Shown here in pieces: positions 1 to 8,208 of a DNA stretch of 64,000 nt (its first letter is position 1; the number at the start of each line of letters is the position of its first letter). The notes beneath the pieces are model-generated. The model had not been told where the DNA came from, searched no databases, and saw only the letters and a list, made by a program, of their open reading frames with translations. The position numbers and the translations under genes were made by a program. The DNA comes from Pseudomonas brassicacearum (GTDB taxonomy: Bacteria > Pseudomonadota > Gammaproteobacteria > Pseudomonadales > Pseudomonadaceae), in the NCBI RefSeq assembly GCF_000585995.1, contig NZ_CP007410.1, positions 5,883,001 through 5,947,000 of the forward strand, in the 5' to 3' direction.

Positions 1-2
1 GC

Positions 3-1550
3 CACGGCCAGTCCCCCGGCGCCCGTGGCGACAGCCCGAGTTTTGCCACCAGTGCGCGGGATGTGCAGACCTTCTGCGATCACATCGGCGCCACGCACCA
101 GATCGACGAGGCGAACATCGCGGTAGTGGCGCAAAGCGTCGGCGCGGTGATCGCGTCGACTTGGGTCCATGACTACGCGCCGCGCATTCGCTCGCTGGTG
201 CTGGCCTCGCCGGCGTTCAAGGTCAAGCTCTACGTGCCCTTCGCCCGTCCGGGCCTGGCGTTGATGCGCAAGTTTCGCGGCAATTTTTTCGTCAACAGCT
301 ACGTCAAGGCGAAGTTCCTCAGCCATGACCCGGAGCGGGTGGCGTCCTATGACAGCGATCCGCTGATCACCAAGGCGATTTCGGTGAACGTGCTGCTGGG
401 CCTGTACGAAGCCGCCGACCGCGTGGTCGCCGATGCCCAGGCGATCCAGGTGCCAACCCAGCTGTTGATCTCCGGTTCCGACTTTGTCGTGCACCGCAAA
501 CCCCAGGAGCAGTTCTTCGAACGCCTGGGCAGTTTGCATAAGGAGAAGCACATTCTGCCGGGGTTCTTCCACGACACCCTCGGCGAGAAGAACCGTGCGC
601 CGGCCATTGCCAGTGCCCGCCGCTTCATCCTGCAGAACTTCGAGCGGCCGCTGGACCGCCCTTCCCTGCTGGACGCCGATCGCCTGGGCGCGACCTGCGC
701 CGAAGCCGAAACCCTGGCCACGCCGCTGCCGCACAACTCGTTGCGTGACCTGTACTGGCGCATGACCCGTGCCAGCATGCGCTTTGGCAGCAAGCTGTCG
801 GCCGGGGTGAAGCTGGGCTTCGACACCGGTTTCGACTCCGGTAGCACGCTGGATTACGTCTACCGCAATCGCCCCACCGGCACCTCGGCGCTGGGCAAGA
901 TGATTGACCAGAATTACCTGAACTCCATCGGCTGGCGCGGCATTCGCCAGCGCAAGTTGAACGTCGAAGAACTGCTGCGCCTGGCCATGGGCAAGTTGCG
1001 CGAAGAGAACCGCGAGGTGCGCATCGTCGACATCGCCGCCGGCCATGGCCGCTACATTCTCGAAGCGCTGCAAGGCGTCAGTCCGTTGCCGGAGTCGATC
1101 CTGCTTCGCGACTACAGCGACATCAACGTGCGCGATGGCAGTGCGCTAATCCTCGAAAAAGGGTTGGGTGACATTGCCCAGTTCGTCAAAGGTGATGCCT
1201 TCGACCGCCAGGACCTGGCGGCACTGGAGCCAAAGCCGACGCTCGCCGTGGTCTCCGGTTTGTATGAGTTGTTTGCCGATAACCAGATGGTCGGCGGTTC
1301 CCTCGCGGGCCTGGCCGAAGCGGTGGAGCCTGGCGGTTTCCTGGTCTACACCGGCCAACCGTGGCACCCGCAGCTGGAACTGATCGCCCGCGCCCTCACC
1401 AGCCACCGCGCCGGACAGGCTTGGGTGATGCGTCGGCGCACCCAGGCGGAAATGGACCAATTGGTTGAAGCGGCGGGCTTCCGTAAGATCACCTTGCGGG
1501 TCGATGAATGGGGCATCTTCAGCGTTTCGCTGGCTCAGCGAGTGCAGTAA
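3..1550 (+). CDS. Bifunctional alpha/beta hydrolase / SAM methyltransferase, YnbC-like (5' end missing)
   Basis: The reading frame is open from the left window edge, so the true start lies upstream; a GTG at 63 is internal. The N-terminal part looks like an alpha/beta hydrolase: an HGQS segment at the very edge and the nucleophile elbow AQSVG about 45 residues in. From about residue 330 a class I SAM-binding motif appears (VDIAAGHGRY). This two-domain architecture matches E. coli YnbC and Pseudomonas proteins annotated as bifunctional hydrolase/methyltransferase. The stop codon overlaps the ATG of the next gene, so the two are translationally coupled. Downstream genes are lipid enzymes, which suggests a lipid or lipid-headgroup substrate; that is inference. 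The family has no firmly established reaction that I know of. Confidence 0.85.
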   Translation, partial: HGQSPGARGDSPSFATSARDVQTFCDHIGATHQIDEANIAVVAQSVGAVIASTWVHDYAPRIRSLVLASPAFKVKLYVPFARPGLALMRKFRGNFFVNSYVKAKFLSHDPERVASYDSDPLITKAISVNVLLGLYEAADRVVADAQAIQVPTQLLISGSDFVVHRKPQEQFFERLGSLHKEKHILPGFFHDTLGEKNRAPAIASARRFILQNFERPLDRPSLLDADRLGATCAEAETLATPLPHNSLRDLYWRMTRASMRFGSKLSAGVKLGFDTGFDSGSTLDYVYRNRPTGTSALGKMIDQNYLNSIGWRGIRQRKLNVEELLRLAMGKLREENREVRIVDIAAGHGRYILEALQGVSPLPESILLRDYSDINVRDGSALILEKGLGDIAQFVKGDAFDRQDLAALEPKPTLAVVSGLYELFADNQMVGGSLAGLAEAVEPGGFLVYTGQPWHPQLELIARALTSHRAGQAWVMRRRTQAEMDQLVEAAGFRKITLRVDEWGIFSVSLAQRVQ

Positions 1551-2893
1551 TGAGCGCCGTCATCGCCCCGGCCCGCGAGCCTGCCCTGCTGAAACCGGCG
1601 GTGCTGTGGCTGCTGTTGTTGGCGCCGCTGTTCTTCAGCACCTATGGCTACGCCACCTGGGTGACGGCGCAGCGTGACGACGTCGGCACGCTGGTGTTCG
1701 ACTGGGAGCGTCATATGCCGTTCATGGCCTGGACCATCGTGCCGTATTGGTCGATTGATCTGCTGTACGGCCTGTCCCTGTTGCTGCCCACCAGCCGCGA
1801 AGAACTCAAGCGCCATGCCTTGCGCCTGCTCACGGCCCAGGTGATCGCGGTCAGTTGCTTTCTCCTCTGGCCGTTGCGCTTCACCTTCCCCCGGCCAGAA
1901 ATGGATGGGGTATTCGGTTGGTTGTTCGAGGTGCTGGCCGGTTTCGACAAGCCGTTCAATCAGGCGCCGTCGCTGCACATTGCGTTGCTGGTGGTGCTTT
2001 GGGTTTGTTATCAGCGACACCTGCGGGGAATCTGGCGTTGGGTGATGCACGGTTGGTTCGCGCTGATCGGTGTGTCGGTGTTGACCACTTACCAGCACCA
2101 TTTCGTTGACCTGCCTACCGGTGCCTTGGCCGGTTGGCTGTGTGTTTGGTTGTGGCCGCTGGATCGACCCAGTCCACTGCTGAGTGCGCGTCTGGCGGCG
2201 GATCCTGCTCGCCGACGCTTGGCCTTGCGTTATGGCCTGGGCGCGGCGGCGCTGTTCATTCCGGCGTTTGCTCTGGGCGGCGCGTGGCTCTGGCTGATCT
2301 GGCCGGCGGTCGCGGTGCTCAAGGTGGCGCTGAATTACCTGGTGTTCGGTGCCGACGGTTTCCAGAAGCGTGCCGACGGTCGCTTGAGTCCGGCAGCGCG
2401 CTGGTTGCTGGCGCCTTATCTGGCGGCGGCGTGGATCAATTCTCGCGGGTGGACGCGCAAGCATCCGCAGCCGGATCAGGTGGCGGATAACGTCTGGCTG
2501 GGGCGAATCCCCACGCCGATGGAATTGAAGGACAGTGCGTTTACCGGAGTGCTCGACCTCTGCGCGGAACTGTCCATGGACAGCTCGGGCATCGCCTATC
2601 GCTCATTGCCGGTGCTCGACCTGACGGCGCCGACCGCCGAACAATGCCTGAAAGCGGCAGAAGCCATTGAAAGCCTGCGCCAGCACGGGCCGGTGCTGGT
2701 CTGCTGCGCCTTGGGTTATTCGCGTAGCGCCACGGCGGTGGTGGCCTGGCTGCTGCACAGCGGCCGGGCGGCGAACGTTGATGCGGCGATCGTGCAAATC
2801 CAGCGCGCCCGGCCGCGCATTGTCTTGCATGCGGCGCACCGTTGGGCGCTGGAACAGTTATCCACAACCCGGGGAATTGTCCATGATCAGTGA
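1550..2893 (+). CDS. PAP2 / dual-specificity phosphatase fusion, YnbD-like
   Basis: This 447-residue membrane protein starts at the ATG overlapping the preceding stop (TAATG). The first half has several hydrophobic segments and the three PAP2 phosphatase signatures in degenerate form: FPRP, PSLH in place of PSGH, and HHFVDLP. The C-terminal 120 residues form a dual-specificity phosphatase domain with the CX5R loop CALGYSR; the histidine usually before the catalytic Cys is Cys here. The architecture matches E. coli YnbD. PAP2 enzymes dephosphorylate lipid phosphates, and the eukaryotic DSP PTPMT1 acts on phosphatidylglycerophosphate, so a lipid-phosphate substrate is plausible. It overlaps the following gene by 11 bases. 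Confidence 0.88.
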   Translation: MSAVIAPAREPALLKPAVLWLLLLAPLFFSTYGYATWVTAQRDDVGTLVFDWERHMPFMAWTIVPYWSIDLLYGLSLLLPTSREELKRHALRLLTAQVIAVSCFLLWPLRFTFPRPEMDGVFGWLFEVLAGFDKPFNQAPSLHIALLVVLWVCYQRHLRGIWRWVMHGWFALIGVSVLTTYQHHFVDLPTGALAGWLCVWLWPLDRPSPLLSARLAADPARRRLALRYGLGAAALFIPAFALGGAWLWLIWPAVAVLKVALNYLVFGADGFQKRADGRLSPAARWLLAPYLAAAWINSRGWTRKHPQPDQVADNVWLGRIPTPMELKDSAFTGVLDLCAELSMDSSGIAYRSLPVLDLTAPTAEQCLKAAEAIESLRQHGPVLVCCALGYSRSATAVVAWLLHSGRAANVDAAIVQIQRARPRIVLHAAHRWALEQLSTTRGIVHDQ

Positions 2894-3338
2894 TATGGAA
2901 CTGCACACCGTGGCGAGTCTGTTGCGTCGGGGTCACTCGCTGGATCAGCTTTCCACCGGGCTGACGCTGCTGGCGGTGCTGCTGGGGTTCGGGCAGTGGC
3001 TGGTGGGCGTTATCGATCCGTGGTTGCTGCTGTTGAGTGCCACACTGATCGTCCTCGGCGTGCTGGAAAAATACTGGGCGTTGCGCGTGGCGTTCGATGC
3101 CGATCTGTTCCAGCGCATGGCTGACAGTACGCAATCGCTGGCCGAGCGCACCTACACCTTGGATCAGGCCCTCACCTCCCTGGGCCTGCAACCGGCCGCA
3201 CGTGCAGGGCGTCTGTGGACCGAACGCCGGCACGGCGCGTTGTTGCTGCTACGTCGGCAGTCGCGATTGCTGGCGGCACAAGTTGTCTTGACGCTGGGCT
3301 TCATCCTGGCCAGTCCCTGGCTAGCCTTTTCAGGATAA
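2883..3338 (+). CDS. Small membrane protein of the ynb-like lipid cassette, function unknown
   Basis: The 151-residue protein has two adjacent hydrophobic segments near the N terminus (about residues 24-65), a soluble middle rich in Arg/Leu, and a final hydrophobic segment (about 128-148). I recognise no enzymatic motif. The ATG at 2883 sits inside the end of the preceding phosphatase gene, so expression is probably coupled to it. The acyltransferase gene follows after 9 bases. Position between a lipid-phosphate phosphatase and an acyltransferase suggests an accessory role in the same membrane-lipid pathway; nothing in the sequence proves this. Confidence 0.75.
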   Translation: MISDMELHTVASLLRRGHSLDQLSTGLTLLAVLLGFGQWLVGVIDPWLLLLSATLIVLGVLEKYWALRVAFDADLFQRMADSTQSLAERTYTLDQALTSLGLQPAARAGRLWTERRHGALLLLRRQSRLLAAQVVLTLGFILASPWLAFSG

Positions 3339-3347
3339 GGAATCCTC

Positions 3348-3968
3348 ATGTTCGAACCCGTGGTCGCCAACCTCATCACCTCCGCCGCCCGCATGGTCAC
3401 CGGCGCTCGCAGCCTGTGGCTCGGCTGCGCGCCGCAACCGGTGCAGCGGATCTACTTCGCCAACCACAGCAGCCACGGAGACTTCGTGTTGCTCTGGGCT
3501 TCGCTGCCACCGGCGCTGCGCAAGCTCACCCGCCCGGTCGCAGGCGCCGATTACTGGCAAACCAGCCCAGTGCGCCGCTACATCATCAACCGCGTGTTCA
3601 ACGGTGTGTTGGTGGACCGCGAGCGCAAGGATCCTTCCTACAGCCCATTGCAGCCGATGCTCGAAGCGCTGGAGAACGGCGACTCGCTGATCATCTTCCC
3701 CGAGGGTACGCGCAATCCGGACGAAGGCCTGTTGCCCTTCAAGAGCGGGATCTACCACTTGATGAAGGCTCATCCCGAGGTCGAGGTGATCCCGGTGTGG
3801 ATCGCCAACCTCAACCGCGTCATGCCCAAGGGCCGCGTGTTGCCTTTGCCGCTGTTGTGCACCACCAGTTTCGGTGCGCCGCTGTGCATCGAAGAGGATG
3901 AAAGCAAAGCGGATTTTCTAGAACGCAGCCGCGCCGCGCTGCTGGCACTGGCCCCGGAGCACGTCTGA
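3348..3968 (+). CDS. Lysophospholipid acyltransferase family protein (PlsC-like)
   Basis: The 206-residue protein carries the glycerolipid acyltransferase signatures HX4D at residues 40-45 (NHSSHGD) and FPEGTR further on, which in PlsC-type enzymes hold the catalytic dyad and bind the acceptor phosphate. Known members transfer a fatty acyl group to a lysophospholipid such as lysophosphatidic acid. It lacks a long N-terminal membrane domain and is shorter than housekeeping PlsC. An ATG follows an AAGGAAT ribosome-binding site. It lies 9 bases after the small membrane protein and one base before the cytidylyltransferase gene, so a phosphatidic acid branch feeding CDP-diacylglycerol is a reasonable inference. 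Confidence 0.88.
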   Translation: MFEPVVANLITSAARMVTGARSLWLGCAPQPVQRIYFANHSSHGDFVLLWASLPPALRKLTRPVAGADYWQTSPVRRYIINRVFNGVLVDRERKDPSYSPLQPMLEALENGDSLIIFPEGTRNPDEGLLPFKSGIYHLMKAHPEVEVIPVWIANLNRVMPKGRVLPLPLLCTTSFGAPLCIEEDESKADFLERSRAALLALAPEHV

Positions 3969-3969
3969 C

Positions 3970-4901
3970 ATGGATCGATATACCCTGATGTTGTTTGGCG
4001 GGATTGGCGCCATCCTGGTGCTCGCTTCGCTGATCGGTTTCATTCTCAAGCTGCGGACTAAAGGCGCGCCGAATTCGGTCATTGAAAACCTCAATGCGCG
4101 GATCAACGCCTGGTGGATCATGGTGCTGGTGATCGGCGTGGCGTTCTGGCTCGGCAATGCCGCGGTCATCCTGTTGTTCTACGCGGTGTCGTTCTACGCC
4201 CTGCGGGAATTCCTCACCCTGACGCCAACCCGACGCAGCGACTACCCCGCGTTGGTGGCCGCGTTCTACCTGGCGCTGCCGCTGCAATACCTGCTGATCT
4301 ACTACGACTGGTACGGGCTGTTTTCGATCTTTATCCCGGTGTACGTGTTCCTGCTGCTGCCGATCCTGGCGTCCTTGGGGGCGACAGCACGCACTTTTTG
4401 GAGCGCGCTTCCAAGGTCCAGTGGGGCTTGATGATCGCGGTGTTCTGCATCTCCTTCGTCCCGGCGCTGCTGACGCTGGACATCGCCGGTTTCGAAGGGC
4501 GCAACCTGTTGCTGATCGCGTACCTGGTGATCGTGGTGCAGCTCTCGGATGTGCTGCAGTACGTGTGCGGCAAGCTGTTCGGCAAACACAAGATCGCGCC
4601 GAACCTGTCGCCCTCGAAAACCGTGGAAGGGTTTGCCGGCGGTATTTTCCTGGCCTCGCTGATCGGTGGCGCGCTGTGGTGGATCACGCCGTTCAATCCC
4701 TGGCAGTCATTCCTCATCGCCTTGCTGATCAACCTGCTGGGGTTTGCCGGCGGCATCGTCATGTCGGCGATCAAGCGCGACCGCGGCGTCAAGGACTGGG
4801 GCCACATGATCGAGGGCCATGGTGGCATGCTCGATCGGTTGGACTCGGTGTGCTTCGCCGCGCCGATCTTCTTCCATCTGGTGCGGTACTGGTGGACCTG
4901 A
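3970..4901 (+). pseudogene. CDP-diglyceride synthase family (phosphatidate cytidylyltransferase, YnbB-like), frameshifted
   Basis: Two reading frames together encode one complete membrane enzyme. The first (from ATG 3970) runs through several hydrophobic helices to LLLPILASLG. It then continues out of frame to a TGA at 4429-4431. The frame shifted by one base resumes with GGDSTHFLER and reaches the family signature near the C terminus (SAIKRDRGVKDWG...GHGGMLDRLDS) before the stop at 4899-4901. The break lies in a run of five G at 4377-4381; six G would restore a 310-residue protein of normal family length. The enzyme class converts phosphatidic acid and CTP to CDP-diacylglycerol. A base-calling error in the G run is as likely as a real mutation. 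The essential cdsA is expected elsewhere in the genome. Confidence 0.85.
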
Positions 4902-4926
4902 AAAAGCCTGCGGCGAACATCTAAAC

Positions 4927-5018
4927 CTGTGGGAGCGAGCTTGCTCGCGATAGCGTCAGGTCAGTCAACATCGATGTCGGCTGATCCACCGCTATCGCGA
5001 GCAAGCTCGCTCCCACAG
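4927..5018. repeat. REPIN, type A (GGGAGCGAGCTTGCTC)
   Basis: Two inverted REP copies of about 29 bases (4927-4955 and 4990-5018), with arms GTGGGAGCGAGC and GCTCGCTCCCAC, form a doublet. Together with the next REPIN it fills the 306-base spacer between the frameshifted lipid gene and the convergent yjfC-like gene; I see nothing else there. Confidence 0.93.
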
Positions 5019-5062
5019 AAGTTCGTCGCTTGAGCTTGGCACTTCAGCTGGACACATAACCC

Positions 5063-5193
5063 GTGGCGAGGGAGCTTGCTCCCGCTGGGGCGCGCAGCGG
5101 CCCCTAAACCAGCCGCTGCGGTGTGTCAGTCAGAACGGCATTCAGCTTGGAGGGGCTGCTGCGCAGCCCAGCGGGAGCAAGCTCCCTCGCCAC
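5063..5193. repeat. REPIN, type B (GGCGAGGGAGCTTGCTCCCG)
   Basis: Inverted doublet with outer arms GTGGCGAGGGAGC and GCTCCCTCGCCAC and inner GC-rich inverted arms (cagcggcccc against ggggctgctg, imperfect). It ends 14 bases before the stop codon of the yjfC-like gene. Confidence 0.92.
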
Positions 5194-5207
5194 AGGTGTG
5201 CAGTCAA

Positions 5208-6365
5208 TCAGTCAAGGATCAGATGCGGCAGGAACCGGCTGGAATCCTTGGTGATCAGGCTGTTGTCTTCCCGCACGCCAATGCCGGCCGCCTGGTCGCC
5301 AATAACCCAGGAGCCGATCAGCGTGTAGCTGTCGTCAAACTTCGGCAACGGCGCGAATTCCTGGAGGATGAACGGGGCGTCGGTGTAGGGGCCGTCTTCT
5401 TTGACGATCAAGCCGTCGGCGGTTTGTAGCTCGATGTTGGCGCCTTCCCGGGAAAAGAACGGCTTGCGCACCCAGCCCTTGGGCACGGCTTTGCTGGTGT
5501 CGGTATCCAGGTGAGCCGCAAGCAGGTTCGGGTGACCTTTGTTGAATTCCCAGAGCAGCGGCAGGATGCCTTTGTTCGAGATGATCGACTTCCAGGCCGG
5601 CTCGAAAAACTGCGTATCGCACTGGGCAATCGCGGCGCCAAAGGGCTCGTGGAAGATGAACTCCCAGGCATGCAGCTTGAACAGGTGCGGAATCCAACGC
5701 TCTTGCAGGTCGACAAACCGCCCTTCGCTGTTGAGGCCGATGTCCTCGATATCGATATGCCGCGACTCGATGCCGACTTTTTCCGCGATCAGCCGCAAGT
5801 AGTCCGTGGTGCCTTTGTCTTCGACCGAGTCTTTCATCGAGGCGAAATAAAACGGCTGGGTGAGCTGCAACTGGGCGAAAGCCTGGTGCAGCTTGGTGTC
5901 GATGCTGTTGAACTGGTCGGCATGGGCCGGCAGTAAACCGCGTTCGATGCATTGTTCCAGCCAGCCCCACTGGAACGCCGCCGCTTCGTAGAGGCTGGTC
6001 GGCGTGTCGTAGTTGAGTTCCAACAGCTTGGCCGGGCCGCTGCCGTTGTAGGAGAAATCCATGCGCCCATACAGGTGCGGGTGGCCTTCAAGCCATGAAG
6101 TGCGCACCAGGTCGAAGAACGGCGCGGGAATGCTCAGGCGCTCCAGCAGCTCTTCGCTCTGGACCACGCGGGCCACCAGGTCCATGCACATGTCATGGAT
6201 CTCGGTGGTCGGGTCTTCCAGGTCGTCCTCGATCTGCTTGAGGGTGAACTGGTAGTACGCGCTTTCGTCCCAATAGGGTTCGTCGTCGATGGTGTGGAAC
6301 AGAAAGCCGAGCTGCTCGGCGGTCTGCTTCCAATCAGGACGCTCGGCGCAATGGATCTTCTTCAT
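5208..6365 (-). CDS. yjfC: Glutathionylspermidine synthase family ATP-grasp protein (YjfC/YgiC-like)
   Basis: The 385-residue protein belongs to the glutathionylspermidine synthase preATP-grasp family. Visible family segments include LLELNYDTPTSLYE near residue 115, and KPFFSREGANI near 310, part of the ATP-grasp nucleotide site. It is the short, synthetase-only form, without the amidase domain of E. coli Gsp, as in YgiC and YjfC. The real product of YgiC/YjfC is not established to my knowledge; a peptide-amine ligase is the family expectation. It is the last gene of the yjf operon and directly follows the lipoprotein gene (12-base gap), the same pairing as E. coli ygiB-ygiC and yjfM-yjfC. 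Confidence 0.88.
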   Translation of the reverse strand: MKKIHCAERPDWKQTAEQLGFLFHTIDDEPYWDESAYYQFTLKQIEDDLEDPTTEIHDMCMDLVARVVQSEELLERLSIPAPFFDLVRTSWLEGHPHLYGRMDFSYNGSGPAKLLELNYDTPTSLYEAAAFQWGWLEQCIERGLLPAHADQFNSIDTKLHQAFAQLQLTQPFYFASMKDSVEDKGTTDYLRLIAEKVGIESRHIDIEDIGLNSEGRFVDLQERWIPHLFKLHAWEFIFHEPFGAAIAQCDTQFFEPAWKSIISNKGILPLLWEFNKGHPNLLAAHLDTDTSKAVPKGWVRKPFFSREGANIELQTADGLIVKEDGPYTDAPFILQEFAPLPKFDDSYTLIGSWVIGDQAAGIGVREDNSLITKDSSRFLPHLILD

Positions 6366-6377
6366 GGCGCTGGTTCC

Positions 6378-7082
6378 TCAACCGCCGGAGCTGCTCGAAC
6401 CGCCCCAACCGCTGCGGGCGCTGGACTTGCTGCCGAAGCCGCCACGGGAGGTGGATGAGGCAACGGACATCGGCTTGCTGCTGGACTTGATGGAGTCGGT
6501 GTAGCTGCCGTATCGCGCCTGGTTGGACTTGGTAAACGTCGAGCCAGTCGACACCCGCTGGCTGAGCGTGGAGGAGCCGAAGCTGCCACGATCATCGCGG
6601 TAACGGTAGACCGGCTCGGAGAAATAGCTGTTGCGGTTGCCGCTCAGCATGTTGCCGATCAGCAGTCCGGTCAGCAGGTTACTGAAACCTCCACCGGTGT
6701 TCATCGCTTCCGAGGCCGGCAATTGGGCCTTGGCCGCGTCCACTTCCGATTGCGTAACCTCACCCTCGGCGCTCAGTTCGAAACCACCCAGCTTGGGGAT
6801 GAACTTGCCGGCGGAGTCCTGCTGGCACCAATCGGGGACAAAATCGGCATCGCAATCGGCCTGGTTGTCGTACACCGGCGCAATGCGGCGATGCTCCGTC
6901 ATGGCGGTCATGTAGGCGTCGGCGCAGATGTCGACCGGCAGCTTTTCATCGACACATTGCTGCACGGACTGGAAGTTGTACTTCTTTTTCAACTCGTAGG
7001 TTTTTTCCGTCGGCCCGCAGCCTGATATCGCCATGGCGACCGACGCGGCCAGCGAAAGCTGAACGTACTTGCTTCGTTTCAT
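6378..7082 (-). CDS. yjfM: DUF1190 lipoprotein, YjfM/YgiB-like
   Basis: The 234-residue protein has a lipoprotein signal peptide with a lipobox ISGC at about residues 19-22, so it is probably anchored in an envelope membrane. The middle part has conserved Cys-containing segments typical of DUF1190 (QCVDEKLPVDICADAY; ADFVPDWCQQ). The C-terminal third is low complexity, rich in Ser, Gly and Arg, ending in a Gly-Ser tail. The neighbour yjfC is the usual genomic partner of this family. Function is unknown; a role in the envelope together with the ATP-grasp ligase is inferred from the constant pairing. Confidence 0.87.
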   Translation of the reverse strand: MKRSKYVQLSLAASVAMAISGCGPTEKTYELKKKYNFQSVQQCVDEKLPVDICADAYMTAMTEHRRIAPVYDNQADCDADFVPDWCQQDSAGKFIPKLGGFELSAEGEVTQSEVDAAKAQLPASEAMNTGGGFSNLLTGLLIGNMLSGNRNSYFSEPVYRYRDDRGSFGSSTLSQRVSTGSTFTKSNQARYGSYTDSIKSSSKPMSVASSTSRGGFGSKSSARSGWGGSSSSGG

Positions 7083-7101
7083 CGGGTTCTCCGTGGCGCA
7101 A

Positions 7102-7530
7102 TCAGTTCGTGGAAGGCGTCATGCATGCGGCGTTCAACAGGCCGACGCTGATGGCCACGGCGGCGATGTAGATACCAGCGGCGATTTCACCCTTCTTGAT
7201 CCGCTCGGACGCGCCCTTGAGCACCAGGCTGGTCACCAGGAACGCCAACAACTGAACGACAGCGGCGATCACCGTCCAGACGACGAAATCCAGCATGCTG
7301 ATCGAGTAGGCAATCACGTTGCTGGCCGGGATGGCGAAACCAATGAGGGCACCGCTCAGGGCGATCGCCGCCGCCACGTTGCCCGAGCGGATCAGTTCGA
7401 ACTCTTTGTGCGGCGTGACATGGATGTAGATGAACTGAAACAGCGCGAACAGCACGGCGGCGCCGAGGATGTACAGGGCGAAGCCAAACACGGCGGCCTT
7501 GTTCAGGGAAATGGAGAGCGCTTCAAGCAT
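7102..7530 (-). CDS. yjfL: DUF350 inner-membrane protein, YjfL-like
   Basis: The 142-residue protein is mostly hydrophobic with about four transmembrane segments, consistent with the DUF350/YjfL family: a helix at about 10-32, a pair at about 50-90, and a C-terminal helix ending in NAACMTP. A charged loop (PHKEFELIRSGN) follows the first helix. It lies between yjfK-like and yjfM-like genes on the same strand with gaps of about 15-20 bases, so co-transcription is expected. The biochemical role is not established; the neighbouring PspA-like and channel genes hint at membrane homeostasis. Confidence 0.87.
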   Translation of the reverse strand: MLEALSISLNKAAVFGFALYILGAAVLFALFQFIYIHVTPHKEFELIRSGNVAAAIALSGALIGFAIPASNVIAYSISMLDFVVWTVIAAVVQLLAFLVTSLVLKGASERIKKGEIAAGIYIAAVAISVGLLNAACMTPSTN

Positions 7531-7545
7531 GGACTTCTTCCTTAT

Positions 7546-8208
7546 TCAAAGAGTGTTCAGGTCAGTGGTGTACAGCGAAATACCCAGCGAAGTGCTCAAG
7601 CTGACGCTGCCTTCGGCGTCCTCTTCGACGGAGAACAACAGGAACTCGCGGCGATCCGTCAGGCCAGTGTCGCGGGCGTACAGCATCGAACGGTGCTCGA
7701 CGCTGTAGGACTCGTCCGGATTGCTCACGCGCTCGCTCAACGTTACCAATTCTGTCTGGCCCGCCTCGGTGCCCCATTCGCGGGTGTACTCGACGCCGTC
7801 GTGGGTGTAGGTCGGCAGGCCGATCAGGCTTTCAGGGCCGGCCAGGCGACGCAACTCCGCTTCACTGTTGATCGTGACGTAGCTGAGGTAGTTGAACAGG
7901 ATCACCGACTCGACCTGCCCGGCGATGTCGCCGCTGGTGTGCACTTGCAGCCAGTAGTCTTCGTCGTTCATGTAGCAGCGTGACAGCCAGTTCGACTGCC
8001 CGAGGTCGACGATGCCCAGGCTCCAGATCTGTTGGGAACCCGGGATGACCACGGTGCTGTTACCGTCGAGCAACAACTTGAGCGTGGCATCGAACATGAC
8101 CTGCTTGCCGGAGGCCAGGCCCAACGGCCCGGCAACGGGCGCGCCATGGCTGGCTGTCGTGTTCGCGTTCGGGGCCTCAAGCCCCATCAACTGTTTAAAC
8201 CACCCCAT
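7546..8208 (-). CDS. yjfK: DUF2491 family protein, YjfK-like
   Basis: The 220-residue protein matches the DUF2491/YjfK family by length, operon position and the start MGWFKQLMG. It has no signal peptide or membrane helix and is predicted cytoplasmic, with many acidic and aromatic residues. Its first 14 bases overlap the end of the potassium-channel gene, indicating translational coupling. No catalytic motif is recognisable. The constant association with a PspA-like protein suggests a role at the cytoplasmic face of the membrane; this is inference. Confidence 0.87.
   Translation of the reverse strand: MGWFKQLMGLEAPNANTTASHGAPVAGPLGLASGKQVMFDATLKLLLDGNSTVVIPGSQQIWSLGIVDLGQSNWLSRCYMNDEDYWLQVHTSGDIAGQVESVILFNYLSYVTINSEAELRRLAGPESLIGLPTYTHDGVEYTREWGTEAGQTELVTLSERVSNPDESYSVEHRSMLYARDTGLTDRREFLLFSVEEDAEGSVSLSTSLGISLYTTDLNTL

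Noticed and set aside
4113..4901. A separate 262-codon gene starting at 4113
   Set aside because: Its first part is an out-of-frame reading of the cytidylyltransferase N terminus; only the part after about 4382 is genuine and belongs to the frameshifted gene.
4927..5193. Regular inverted repeats considered as a CRISPR array
   Set aside because: The units are inverted pairs of two REP consensus types with no uniform spacers and no cas genes.
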